64,000 nt of DNA from Galbula dea (taxonomy: Eukaryota; Chordata; Aves; Piciformes; Galbulidae): assembly GCA_013399015.1 (NCBI GenBank), contig VWZX01006563.1, positions 248,001-312,000 of the forward strand. Direction: 5' to 3'. The position numbers and the translations under genes are program-made. The notes under the pieces are model-generated. The model saw only the letters and a list, made by a program, of their open reading frames with translations. It ran no database searches and was not told the DNA's origin. Positions 26,873-38,500 of the stretch are shown here, in pieces. How positions within the stretch are numbered: the first letter of the stretch is position 1; the number at the start of each line of letters is the position of its first letter.

Positions 26873-28870
26873 ATTAGAAGACTATTCTGTCACGCTTGGA
26901 TAAGCTCACAGCAGCAAATCAGATTACATAAAAACAGCAAAGTAAAAATAAGTGTCTGTAAAACAATGCCCAGAAAACTAGTTCATAACATTTTTGGCTC
27001 TAACTAAAATCTAAATAATCTTCGAGGGCACAGAAACTAAAATATTCCTAAAAATGTTTCCCTGAAAGTGGACAATTTTGCATAAAAACAATGTTTATCT
27101 GAACAGTGGGCAGATGCTCCATTTCAGGTAATTCCTCTTCTAGTTCAGTCCTCAATCTTCACTTAGCCAGAGAAACCAAGTTCCACTCTACTTTCCTCCT
27201 TGGCCTCAGCAAAACCCAGACATCATCAATGTGTTGCTCACATTTGCAGTCTCTGCTTCCAAGAAGTTCCTACAGGATTTATATTCTCTTGACAGAGACA
27301 TGTTGCATTTTCTGCACTTGTCCTCCACCATTGCATTCTTCCTCTCATTATCTCTTTGTTTCTTACTAACAGTTTTAATATGAGTCTTTAGTAGTGAGTG
27401 TCAACTAACAGCCCTTAATCAGGCTCACTGGTGTGCTGTTCTGCACAAATATATACCTTCATTGCCATAAAATGCTTACAGAAAGTTATGGTTGGTTGGG
27501 TTTTTTTCCCTCTCCACTGCCCCCTCTCCCATTTTTCTTTCTTGCTATCTAAATTTTAAAACAGATTTTTGCAATACCACTTTATTAGAACTGCAAGACT
27601 TTAGAAAAAATATCTGTATGAAATTCTCTATTATTTTATTTAAGACTTCTCAAGACTGAAGAAGGCAGTATTAGGGTCATGAGAGAAATATCCAAGCCCC
27701 AGCCAGCAAAGATAAGAGCAAAGTTCTGGTCTTGAATTTCAATGTTGAGTAAGGAGAAGCAGTCAACATCTTTCCTGTTGGGTCTCATGCTTAAATAACA
27801 TGACTGAACACTGTAATAATTTAGTGACTTCTTTGCTAATCAGTGTTAATGTCCCAGGAAGATGACAGTATTTAAAAGAAGATCTTATACTGCTTCATAT
27901 TCAGGCCACTTCTTAGAGCAGACCTACTTTCCTGGCAAGTAGTGCTCTCAGACTGTCAGTCACAAGCCAGCATTTCCCTCGTGTGACCATCCTACTGTGT
28001 TATGCATCAAAGTAGGACAGTTCTAAGGATGAAAGATGTAATGCTTGGTTATGTCTATGAAATTGTAATATTTACTTCTCCCTGGCTACAGAATCTTGTA
28101 AGTCCCATATCTCCCTTTTTCTTAGAAACTACTTCAAACTTTCCAGGTAATTTTGAAATTCAAGGCTGGCCTTTGCAGTTTCACTTCCCTTCATTCCATT
28201 TTACACCAGTAAAGGTTAAATTTCGAGGAAAAAAAGTACCAGAGAAGACATTACAATGCAGGATAGGCAAGTGCTTGATATCCTTATTTTAATTGGCAAG
28301 ATGAACAAGAATAGTTTCTGAAGGTTCTATAAGTCCCTAAAACAACTAGTAAAGCACAGTTGCCTGAAGATTAATGGATTCTTCCCTAATCCCCTTCATA
28401 ACAGATGGACTAGCATGAACTGTTGGTGATCCATGATCTACAGCTGGCCAATGTAATTTTAGACAATCAGGGATTAATACTGTCAAACTGGTAGTCCAAG
28501 AGACTTAGACTTACTACAAAAGAAAGCACTTTCACCATGGTATTATTTAAGCATTACTAACCTGATCTTAAGGTTCTCTGGGAAAAGAGCTTTTCACACT
28601 TTACTACAATCAGCCATTGTTGTATCACTGTTTAAATTGCCAATGATCAGTTTTGACCCTGCAAACTTACTTGTAGTTTTGTTTGCCTCCAGTGCGAGTT
28701 AACTCCAAGTATACATGTACCAAAACGGAGTTAGCAAGTTTTGCTACTCTGAGAAAATCAGATTAACAATTGGTACTGAATTGCATTCATTAAACAGTGC
28801 ACTTGTCCAAACATCAAGCAATTAAGAACCCAAGGCACTTTAACAGAGAACAGAAAGCAGATAATTTTTA
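26873..28870. other. Unique non-coding interval
   Basis: No gene or repeat recognised. A T-run joined to GGG lies near 27490-27510. Small open frames at 27106-27369 and 28002-28292 (plus) show no family features. Confidence 0.55.
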
Positions 28871-28925
28871 TGGTCTAGTGGTTAGGATTCACTGTTCTCA
28901 CCACTGGGGCCCAGGGTTCAATTCC
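28871..28925 (+). promoter_or_regulatory. Internal pol III promoter (A and B boxes) of SINE copy A
   Basis: The A box TGGTCTAGTGG is intact at 28871-28881 and the B box GGTTCAATTCC at 28915-28925. The spacing is that of a tRNA gene. The B box is identical in the second SINE copy. The usual G of the B box (TTCGA) is A in both copies, suggesting it was already A in the source element or mutated twice at a CpG. Confidence 0.8.
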
Positions 28926-29015
28926 CAGTCAGGGAAGGCTCCTGCTCTGGCAGAGGGGTTGGACTAGATGATTTTCCAAGGTCCCTTCCAACCCCTGACA
29001 TTCTGTGGTTCTCCG
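28871..29015 (+). mobile_element. Chimeric SINE copy A: tRNA-Glu-like head, CR1-like tail
   Basis: Residues 28871-28936 closely follow the tRNA-Glu sequence: D-arm TGGTCTAGTGGTTAGGATTC, an anticodon loop TTCTCAC giving anticodon CTC, a T-arm with GGTTCAATTCC, and the 3' acceptor strand TCAGGGAA. The 5' acceptor strand is absent and the anticodon stem has a mismatch, so it is not a working tRNA gene. A short linker (GGCTCCTGCTCTGGCAG) leads into a CR1 3' end: GGGGTTGGACTAGATGAT, CCCTTCCAACCCC, and terminal octamers ATTCTGTG/GTTCTCCG (29000-29015). A second copy sits at 49795-49936 with the same junction, so this is an element family and not a one-off fusion. By analogy with CR1-tailed avian SINEs such as TguSINE1 (tRNA-Ile type), it would be mobilised by CR1. 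Confidence 0.9.
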
Positions 29016-32000
29016 ATTTTCTTCCTCATAAGCTAAAACTAAAATAGTGTTTCTGGTCCACCTACAACAGATGAGCACATCAGTCTTCATTAAAGGTTTT
29101 CAACTCAGAAGTCCTCTCAGCTATGAGATCATATCAGACACCTTTAGGCCAGGGTACAGATTTTTTAGAGAGCTTCATAAACAGGTCATCAGTTTCTTTA
29201 CACAGCTGGGGACTGAAATTCAGTGTCCACTTTTTCACCAGATCCTTAGTACTGACATTGCCCCAGTATGGGCAATCATCTTAGTTCTCTTGGCTCCAAT
29301 CTAATTTATCTGTTTTTTGGTCCCAGCACCCAGTCCCAGACACCAGAAGACATCCAAAAATCTGCTGCAGCAAATGAAGATTTGAAGAATACTCTGCATG
29401 TACAAGAACAGTTAAGGAAAAAACAGGGCTGTGTGATGTAATTGAATATATGGCATACCTGGAAACTATTACTAACATAAGAAATGGCAAGAACTCTGTA
29501 ATAGGCCAAAGAGAGGCTTTACTTTCCCTCCTTTTTATTTTAATATCCTATTTTATATTGCACTTGGACTATGTGTTATTTAAGGTACTTGCTAGCATCT
29601 GTGGGGGACCTTGGTAGTATCTGTACCTGATCAAGATTTGTACAATAAGGACCATCATGGATCTCCTTGTCCTTCTAATGAATATTCTATTGCTGGCCTC
29701 CAGTACTCTTTATCTGAGTATCTGTCAGCAGAGTTGTTATAAACTTTTCACAAAGTTTGTAACTGCTATTTCAATTGCTGTGGGATGAAATGTGACCTGT
29801 TTTCATCAAAGCAGAATTCTTCTAGGCTGTCTTTGGGAAACAGGCCAGAAATAGAAATCCCTTCATTGTAGATGCAGTTTCTCACACCAATCTCAATTTA
29901 AACCAGAGATACCACAAACAAATCTAAAACATGCAGACTTCAAGCCAAAAATAGTAGGTTTACATATGTCAATCAGATGGTAAGTTAATGTTCTCTAACG
30001 CTGAAGAGAAAGGAAACCTATCAGGATTTTTTGGTAAGTGACATTGCTCAAACATGCACTCCAGAACAACAGTAATAGACCTAGCTTGGAAACAAACTCA
30101 TTGTGGCAGGGTCTGCCTGGGTTTCAACAGCAGCATTTGGCTGATAAGGACCATCCAAATCACAAGTCCCTGGCATGGACTCTTCAGCACAACTTGCACC
30201 ACCTACTTTTGTTTACTCTTGGAGTGAGTTTCAAGAGACGTCTCCACTGCTGTGTTCTTCCAAACTGCCTAAGGATTTGCAACAGCACCTTCTGACCCAG
30301 GAAGTGTTTTTTTCCTATTGGAGTGAGAGAATATGTATCATGTTTTCAAAGAGCCTTGATTTTATTGTCCAGTTAAGCTAATGACAGGTTTTATTATATA
30401 ACAAAAAACTACTTTTTATTTGGGTATGTTCTTTAGAATTTGCCTCATCTTTGCATAGTATCATAAACTACTTTTAGAGCACCATAAATACAGATAGGAA
30501 TCATATCCACTAAGTAATAAATCATATTTCAAAATTTTTATTAGACTAGAAGATGGGCCAAACATTCCAGCTGCATTTTCACAGGAGAGATACCTGACAA
30601 TTTGCTGCAAATTTTCAACTGTCTGTAAGCCTGTATGCAATGCACAAATTCCAATCCTTTCTGAAAGCTGTACATTGGTTATAGACACTAACCAGAAACA
30701 CCTCACTATAAAGTACAATTACCACTGCAAAATCTGCTCAAATAATTGAATGTATTCCTATTTAAACCAAGTGACTTCATTGTGCCCTCTGTCGACACAA
30801 TGAACACCAAAATGTTCTGAACCAGTATCTTCAATTTTAGGAAGCAGTACATTTCTGGATCATTAGGCAGTCAACAAAGGAAATGTCTTTGCAACATTCC
30901 TCTTTTCTTACTCTCAACACTTCAGCCTTTGGTGACAAACAGAGCATATTGAACCAAACTTACTCTGTGTTCCCTTTTCACCGTTCAGCAAATTATGCTT
31001 CCAGACTTCTGCAAAGTCTGTATTTGTGCTGCTTATTCATACAAGCAGTAACATTTTTCAGTGTGAATGCCAGGACTAGCATCCCATAAGATGAGAGAGT
31101 TAAACAGGGGAAGATGAATAGAAGCTATCACAGTATTTTAATGTGACCTAGAAACTGGTTATTGATACAGCTGCTGACAGTTGAAATTCAAGATTTTGTA
31201 ATCAGAGGGTTTGTAACAAACTCTGAAGAGGCAAAGAGTGACTGGTTATTTTATAGGATAGAAATGGTTACAAGAACTTTTTTGCAGAGAAAGAGTTGGA
31301 AACAGAATGGAAAGACCATTTTAGTAGTATTTGGGCCAAGATTTTTTAGATGGGCTTCATAATCAGAAAATATTTTGACAAATCTTTTAGAGTCTGGCAA
31401 TGAAAGCAAAGGAAGTAGCAGCACAGGTTGTTTGAACATACAATAACATTTTTGACATCCATGTCGCTTCACTGCACAAAAAAATACAGCTGGGCTCAAT
31501 CACTTAGTATTTACACAAACTGATATACAGATAGATGCTCCCTGCTGTTCATTTTAAAAAATACTTACTAGTGTAAGAATGATCTTTCAGTTTTGAATGT
31601 TACCTACTCCTTTTCTTGAACATATGAGTTTAAAAAGCACGTTCTGTATTTATTTTTTTCAATTAGTAGGACTGAGGATATTTTCCAGTTACCAAAAAAG
31701 AATTTAGAGCAGAGAACTCCAAAATGTCCAAAGCTTGATAAATTTGGTCACAACAAAAATCAAGCTATTCAGTTCATCTACCATGAGTGGAAAACACTCA
31801 TATCCCAGATTGTCAGATATCTTTAAAAAACAATTAAAAACCCCCAAGCTCAATAACACATTGTCCAACTAATTCAACTTATACATTAAACAGCTGTCAC
31901 AGCACCACAGCGAGGTAAGCTATAGATAATCACCTTTTGATGCCTTCTCCCTGACCAACCAATACCTGCTAAAGGGACTTCAGCAATGGCCAGTCTAGAA

Positions 32001-35000
32001 ATGCAACATGTGAAAGTTTCAAAACCAAACCACACAAAGCTTTGCAAACACTTTCTACGTTCTGAGATTAATTTCAAAGGTCAGTTTTCTTTGAATGCAG
32101 TTTAAGGTGACTAGAAAAAAAAAAAAGGGTGTTTGAACACATCATAGATTAAGGAAAGATCAGTACTTGAACTTATTACTAATGGCTTAGACTAGTCTCT
32201 TGGACAATATACTAATATGCTAAGAAGAAGAAATTTTGGTCAGAAGAGTTTACCAAGTTATTAACCACTTAACCTAAGTCTACAGTGATTTATACTTGGC
32301 CTGCAAAAACACTTTATAATGGCAATGAACAGATTTACATTCCAGTCTTGGTTTATGTAGAAAGTAAATTGAAAGTGTCTGAGACATTCTCTTAAAACAT
32401 ACACTATGTGTCTGTCATGTATTGCACGTCTGATAACTTCTATTAAAAGCATCAGCACAATTCTTGTGACAGTGAGTGGATTGCTCTTCTAGTTATTAAG
32501 AGTTCTCATTTGAAAAACTCACAAGTTGGATATTTTCTGGGCAAGTCATATTGTTTTCAAGAGACTATTTTCAGTCTAATAGCATCTTACACTGCATAAC
32601 TTTATTCTGGAATAATTTAAAAAAATAAGTAAAAACCAGCAGCACAAGAGGCTTAATTCTGGCTTGCTTTTTTCTCCTAATCAATCACCCACTATTTGAA
32701 GAACCTGGGTCAGTTGTTTTCTATCACTGTAGAAGAGTTCAATTCCATAGTACTAAACCTCACCACTTCACAGCAACAATTTTGATGACACACCAGGGTA
32801 AAACCTATATAATATAAAGCAGAGGATACCAAGAACAAACACTCTTCAGAGGTCAAGGGAATTGAATTGCATAGAAAAATAAAACCTCAAAAGCAGTATA
32901 ATAAAAGTATTCAAGATGATGGAAGTGCTCAATAAAATAGAGATTTAGATATTTTTATCCTGATGAAATAAAAAATTTGAAGGATCACTCACAACTTAAA
33001 AAGGAGGAATAGAAAAATGCAAGCAAAAGTATTAAGCTAGGTAGTTAAAATATAATATGGTACTCGTTTCATTTATTTTTACAAGAAATATAAGCATATA
33101 CACTACAACTATCTAAAGAGACACTCTAGGATATTACATCCCAAATGGCTTAGCTAACCAATTTTACTGTTCCTCGAGGTAGAATTTTATGTGTTTAAAA
33201 AAAAAAGGTACTAAAGTTTCATTGAAGTCACTTCAGCTAGAGAGATCCATCAGAGAGGATGTGACCCTCCTATAGAAATGGAGTTACCCCACGTCCATCA
33301 TCACCACGTTGCTTTGGCATGCAAATATAATTACCTTTTCTGATTCATATCACAATTGATGCTTGCTTATCAGTTGAGCAAAGGGGGGGTTGTGCTATGG
33401 AAAGGGCTGAGAAACATTTGATGCTAAGGTACAAGGAAACAGAAAGAGACAAACAAGAAGTTGCATTTTCAAGAGAATAGCCTTTCAAGACATTTTCCCC
33501 CAGGGCCACCATAACACAATGCTGTATTTAAATCAGCAGGTCATGCACTAGAAGATGGTTAAACTGCTAATTAACATTAGATGATATATTGAAAATTACA
33601 TGTTAATTAATTCTCTGTAGATCTAAGTGCCCTTCCTTCTATGTCATTTTCAATGAACATATTAATATCAGGAATAGAGTGACATTAATTACTAATTCAT
33701 ATGACAAACATGTGAAGCTGTATTAAATAGTTGATGGAGGTTAACGAAAAAGGAAGATGCAGGCCAAAGTTGTCGACCACAGGCTGTGGTATCATAAAGA
33801 TACCACACATTAAAAAGAAGAGGGCATATATTACCCATTCAATCTTCCTGTCAGTTTGATGTTGTTCTCTTATATTAGATTTTCTTGCAAGACCATCATT
33901 ATTCAGAAAATAGGATTCGGCTGTTCAGAATACAATACTGAAAATCCCACAAAATGAGAGCAAGTAAATCAAAAGGAAATAACCTTTTTCTTCTATAATG
34001 TGACAGTGATTACAGTTTTTTAATAAATTAACTGTTAACTATCCACACATCAAAACAGTTTGAAAATGGCAAGGAAACTTGGCAGGCCTAAGTTACAGAG
34101 GTAGCTAAAGAATCTATATATTTCCAAATATTGGTTCTGTAGATCATTCCTACTCTAGAATAAGAGAAATATTTAAATTTACCTATGTAGAACATCAGTA
34201 CCCAGAGCTATTGGTTTAGTATTTTTGGGAGGGTCTGGAACTACCCTGAATAAAATAAAATCCAGTCACTAAAAATATAGCTCATTGGTTGCCAAGGCCT
34301 ACTCATTTTTTTTTTTTTCCAACAGACTTTGGTCCATACAATCTTATATACACTCACATGTATTTAAATACTTTTATATGAACAATCATGGAAGTACTTT
34401 GAAAACTATCTTCCAACTTTTATTTTGATGTCAGAGGTACTGTAGTCTTCTAGCGTCAGAGAAGTAGCTACATTGCAAGGCCAAAGGGACATGGAGTTTC
34501 ACTGAGAAAGGTGACCATAGGTTTCATAAAGACACTTAAAATAGAATGTAAGACAGCTCTCACATGATTGTGCTCGAGTAACAGAAAGATCATCTTTGTT
34601 GTCTCTAATACCCATTCCATTTAGCAAAGAAACAAGTATTTTATGCCCCCAGTTAACGTTACCTCTACAAACATGTTCATTACCTCCCCACAGAGTTAAG
34701 ATGTAGCTAGTCTTTGCTTCAGTATTTTGCTTAGTATTTACACCACTGATAGTATCCTACTGTAAGCCAAGTAACCGATCCTCCAACTGAACTTGAGAAA
34801 ATATTTTCCTTTTTTTTTTTAAATAATAAGCTGATCTTTATTTTAAGAGTTCCACTATCCATCTCTATATTACTTCCCTAGATTATTCTCTTTGGTCTCC
34901 TACACTTAAATACTAAATATTTAACTATCATTTAAGTAAAATGAACACCTTCAAAAGCATTTATGAAAAGTAGCTTCTAGTTTTGTTAGATATGTATATA

Positions 35001-35453
35001 AAAAGTACCCATTTTCAATAAAGTCTTATCTTCAGTAAACATTATAGTTTTCAATTTAAAAAAGAGCAGTGTGTAAATCATCTGAAAAATGAAAATCTAT
35101 TGGAATTCATAATTCCTGTTTTATACAATACACAGTAATAAAGTCACTTGAGGCATCTGCATTAAAATCAATGCTCATTTGTAGGTAAGAGAGTACAGGA
35201 AAGAAGAATCTTAAGTGATTTTGCTTTATTTTAATAGCACAATAGGAAAAAAAAAAAATCAAGGAATCTGATGCAAGGAAGCTAGTGACCAAGCCTTGTA
35301 GAAGTGGAGCTAAACTCTTATTTGTTTAGTCTTCAAGGAAAATAGCTAACAATTAGCCATCTTACAGAACCAACACTAAGAATCACAGGTCTAGACAGTT
35401 CACCATCCAAAATGACCAGAACCATCATTCATAGAAGATATAGACACACAACT
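29016..35453. other. Long unique non-coding stretch
   Basis: More than 6 kb with no recognisable repeat or exon. Open frames at 29047-29304 and 30038-30295 (plus) carry no family motif. An A5C5 junction lies at 31836-31845 and a TAATTA cluster at 33568-33691. Best read as intron or intergenic DNA. Confidence 0.55.
33568..33691. promoter_or_regulatory. Candidate homeodomain-site cluster
   Basis: Three TAATTA cores occur within 124 bp at 33568-33573, 33604-33609 and 33686-33691, the middle one within TTAATTAATT. An octamer-like ATGCAAAT lies about 250 bp upstream near 33319-33326. TAATTA is the core recognised by many homeodomain factors. AT-rich DNA produces such words by chance, so this is only a candidate enhancer. 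Confidence 0.25.
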
Positions 35454-35572
35454 TCACAGAATCACAGAATCATTACGGTTGGAAAGGACCCTCAAGATCA
35501 TCTAGTCCAACCGATAGCCCTACACTACTCTTACCCCCAAATCATCCCCTGAAGAAACACATCTATCCTTGG
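35454..35572 (-). mobile_element. CR1 LINE 3' tail, young copy
   Basis: Reverse-complement CR1 3' end with two perfect tandem octamers (CACAGAAT twice at 35455-35470, i.e. ATTCTGTG on the sense strand), then TTACGGTTGGAAAGGACC, the AAGATCATCTAGTCCAACCG core and a further 50 bp or so of 3' UTR. It is 5' truncated near 35572. It differs by about one base in 70 from the + strand copy at 24911-24985. Confidence 0.93.
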
Positions 35573-38500
35573 AATATATCTTTTTCCCCTAGCAGAGTGC
35601 AATACCAAAATTTTAGGATGCATTCAAAATTTTTCACGTTGCAGGCTTCCCTCTAATAAGTATATGAATAACACATTTTAACTGCAATACAACACAGAAT
35701 ACAAAAGCTAGAAAAACAGCCAGAATTTTTACCTTTGCTGGAGACAGCTGCAGGGCACATGCTAAACATCTTTAGGTGGATCCAGAGGAAGCAGAAGTGA
35801 GAACTACCACATCTTCTCAAAACTTTATAGTTTTATGAACAAAGTAAACATCCAATACTGAAAATTCTTTTCTAAAGGCATTAGCACATACCTAGCACAC
35901 TTAGAACTGATTAACCCTTATAGCTGGAAGGAAAACACTAGGCAGTCTAGTGAGATACTGAATACATGGAGAATGAAACAGGAAATGGGTGGTGGGGTGT
36001 GATAAAACACACAAGCTAATTCAGATTCAGCTGAATACAATTTAGGCTCATCATCCACCTCTGGTTCAGCTCTAACCATTGCACCTGGTCTCACTTGAGA
36101 AGTGCTTATTACAGTAACATCAATTTACATTTTCTGTCCAAGATATTCTGAGAAAAAAAAAACAAACAACATCTAATATAGCATATAATTGACCCTAAGT
36201 CCTTATGATCAGAACAATAACTTTTGTAAAGAGATTTCTTATCTTGACAGAGAAGTCCTCTACAGCAAGGATGGACTTTAAATAGTTTAAGTTTGTAATG
36301 ACAACTGCTGAAGAGCTGGGTGAGTTGACAGATGGGTTGAGTGAGTCCAAAAGTTTTGTAAAATAGTTAAGTAACTGCAGACAGGTGGAACTTGCCATTG
36401 GCAAAGTTACTATGCTGACAGCTACATGCCTCACCTGTTTGTTTCAAATACATTATAACTTCTGCTGTTGAGCTATGGATTCCATTTATTAAAGATTTGA
36501 GAATGTTTTTAGAATGGGTAAGTGAAAACAATTGTTTCCAGGTGTGTATTTTACATGCCTTCACTTTATCTATCACACCTTTCACTTTAGGAGTCCTTGT
36601 ATATAAGCCCCAAGCTCTGCTCATAAAGACTTTCACATAAGCTCTATATTTGTAGATACAAAAGGAATTTGAACTCTGCTTCCCTACACACTGAAGTCTG
36701 CATCACATCTGCTACTGTCAGAGATAGGTATTGCCTAACCATCCACCTGGTGTAAGACAGAAAAATAAAACATTTAGCATAAACTGATGAGGCTCACTCA
36801 CTGACTTCCTCACTACTAGTAGATAGTGAACCCTGCACAATTTACTTTCTAATGAGGAGACAGCAAAACACATCCTCTATCTTCTTCCCAGAGGTCCTCA
36901 GATGAAGTAACCGTTTTTACCCTCAGGCCTTTTTAACAATCAGGCTGCACTGTTTTTCATGCATGAGTAATTCTAGTAGGATCTATTGTTTCTTCAACAG
37001 ACTTCATTCTCTGAGAAGGACCTACTAAGATACTTAAGTGAGTTTTCTATGGCTTTTTTTTCAGCAATTGAAATAATTCTAAATCTTGGTGAGGCACTTT
37101 TAATTACAGGGGAGCCAGTTAATAATCCAGAATTCAAGGAAATCAGGAGACATAATTCTGTTATAGATTTTTACTCGATCTACTGTGAATGTGCATTTGC
37201 TACTTCAAAAAAACCAAAAAGGTGTGGCTTAAGTTCTGTTAGGAAACATTTCACTGAGAGGGAGGAAGGGAGAGAGGAATTCAGCACCCGCACTGAAACA
37301 AGGATCTAAGTTAGGAGTAGTTAATACGAGCATAATACATCATAACTGATCACACAGGGAATCATCTGAGTCCCTTTTGGCCCTAACCACTCTGTGAGGA
37401 CTACAGGCCATCATACATGATATTTGTTAAATAGGTAGATGCTTTCTGAACTAAAAAGTGCTAGGCTCTTCAGTATATTCTCACTCTTTTTAAGCCTGAA
37501 CTCCACACAGGAACGGAGATCACAAAAAATCAACATCTACAAACATCTTTTGAACGAGTTAAGGGGGTGGGGAGCTAGCCTTGAATAGGTACCATTACTC
37601 CATTAGGGGTTTCTTTATGTATTTTCATCTGTACAAGATCAAATCTTAATCTTCTCTTCACCCTAACCTTTTTCTTTTTTTTTTTTTTTAATTAACACAG
37701 TCTGTGAGAACACATCTATATGGAAATTAGTGCTAAAGATTGTTGTAATAAGTACCTGCCAAGCATATTCTATTGGTAGAATTCATATTTTTAAATACAA
37801 AGAATAAGATTAAGATATGGAAAATTAAAAACTATTCCACATCTTGCACTTTTACACTGCTAAGCAGAGTACCAGAATGTTTTGTTCATTTAATGGCAAT
37901 TGTTATCTAAACATCAAAAATAAGCAAGGTGGTTCAGTCATAGCACACGGCAGTTAATACATCTGTTCCCTTTTTAACAGTAATTACTGTTCACCAGAAG
38001 TACCCAGTGAAGCTAGGACTCCCATGAGTTGCTTACGCATGTGTTTTTGTTTAAACATGTATTTTACATTGATTCTTTCTCAAATACAGTTATTTTCTTG
38101 GGCCAAATTAGAGAAGGACTCAGGTTTCTGTTAGTGCCTTAGCCTAGCAGTACTACAACAGGCTGTAGCTGTTGTTCAGGTCATGGAATTTTCTTGAGAA
38201 GTTCTGTAAATGAGATAGTTAAAAGATATTTGTTTCTGGACTTGAAGATTGACAGATTGTATTCAGAAATATATGAACAAATATTGTCTAAAACATGCAA
38301 GCATATATTGACTGCTGAATTAGATATTAAAAATTGAAGTTACCCAGTCTACTCCGACAAGTACAGTGTTAGTACATAAAGTGAATCTGAACCAGCACAG
38401 TTACAGCCCTACTCAATGGCTTTATTTCACCAAATTCAGACCCAAGAGCTAAGAAATATAGTGTTTATATCAAACAAGAAAAGCAGACTTCCTAACAAAT

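Noticed and set aside
28871..28936. Functional tRNA-Glu gene
   Set aside because: The 5' acceptor strand is missing, the anticodon stem has a mismatch, and it continues directly into a CR1 tail with no pol III terminator; it is the head of a SINE.
36986..37309. 107-codon + strand open frame as a gene
   Set aside because: No recognisable domain, and the length is plausible by chance for 64 kb of AT-rich sequence.
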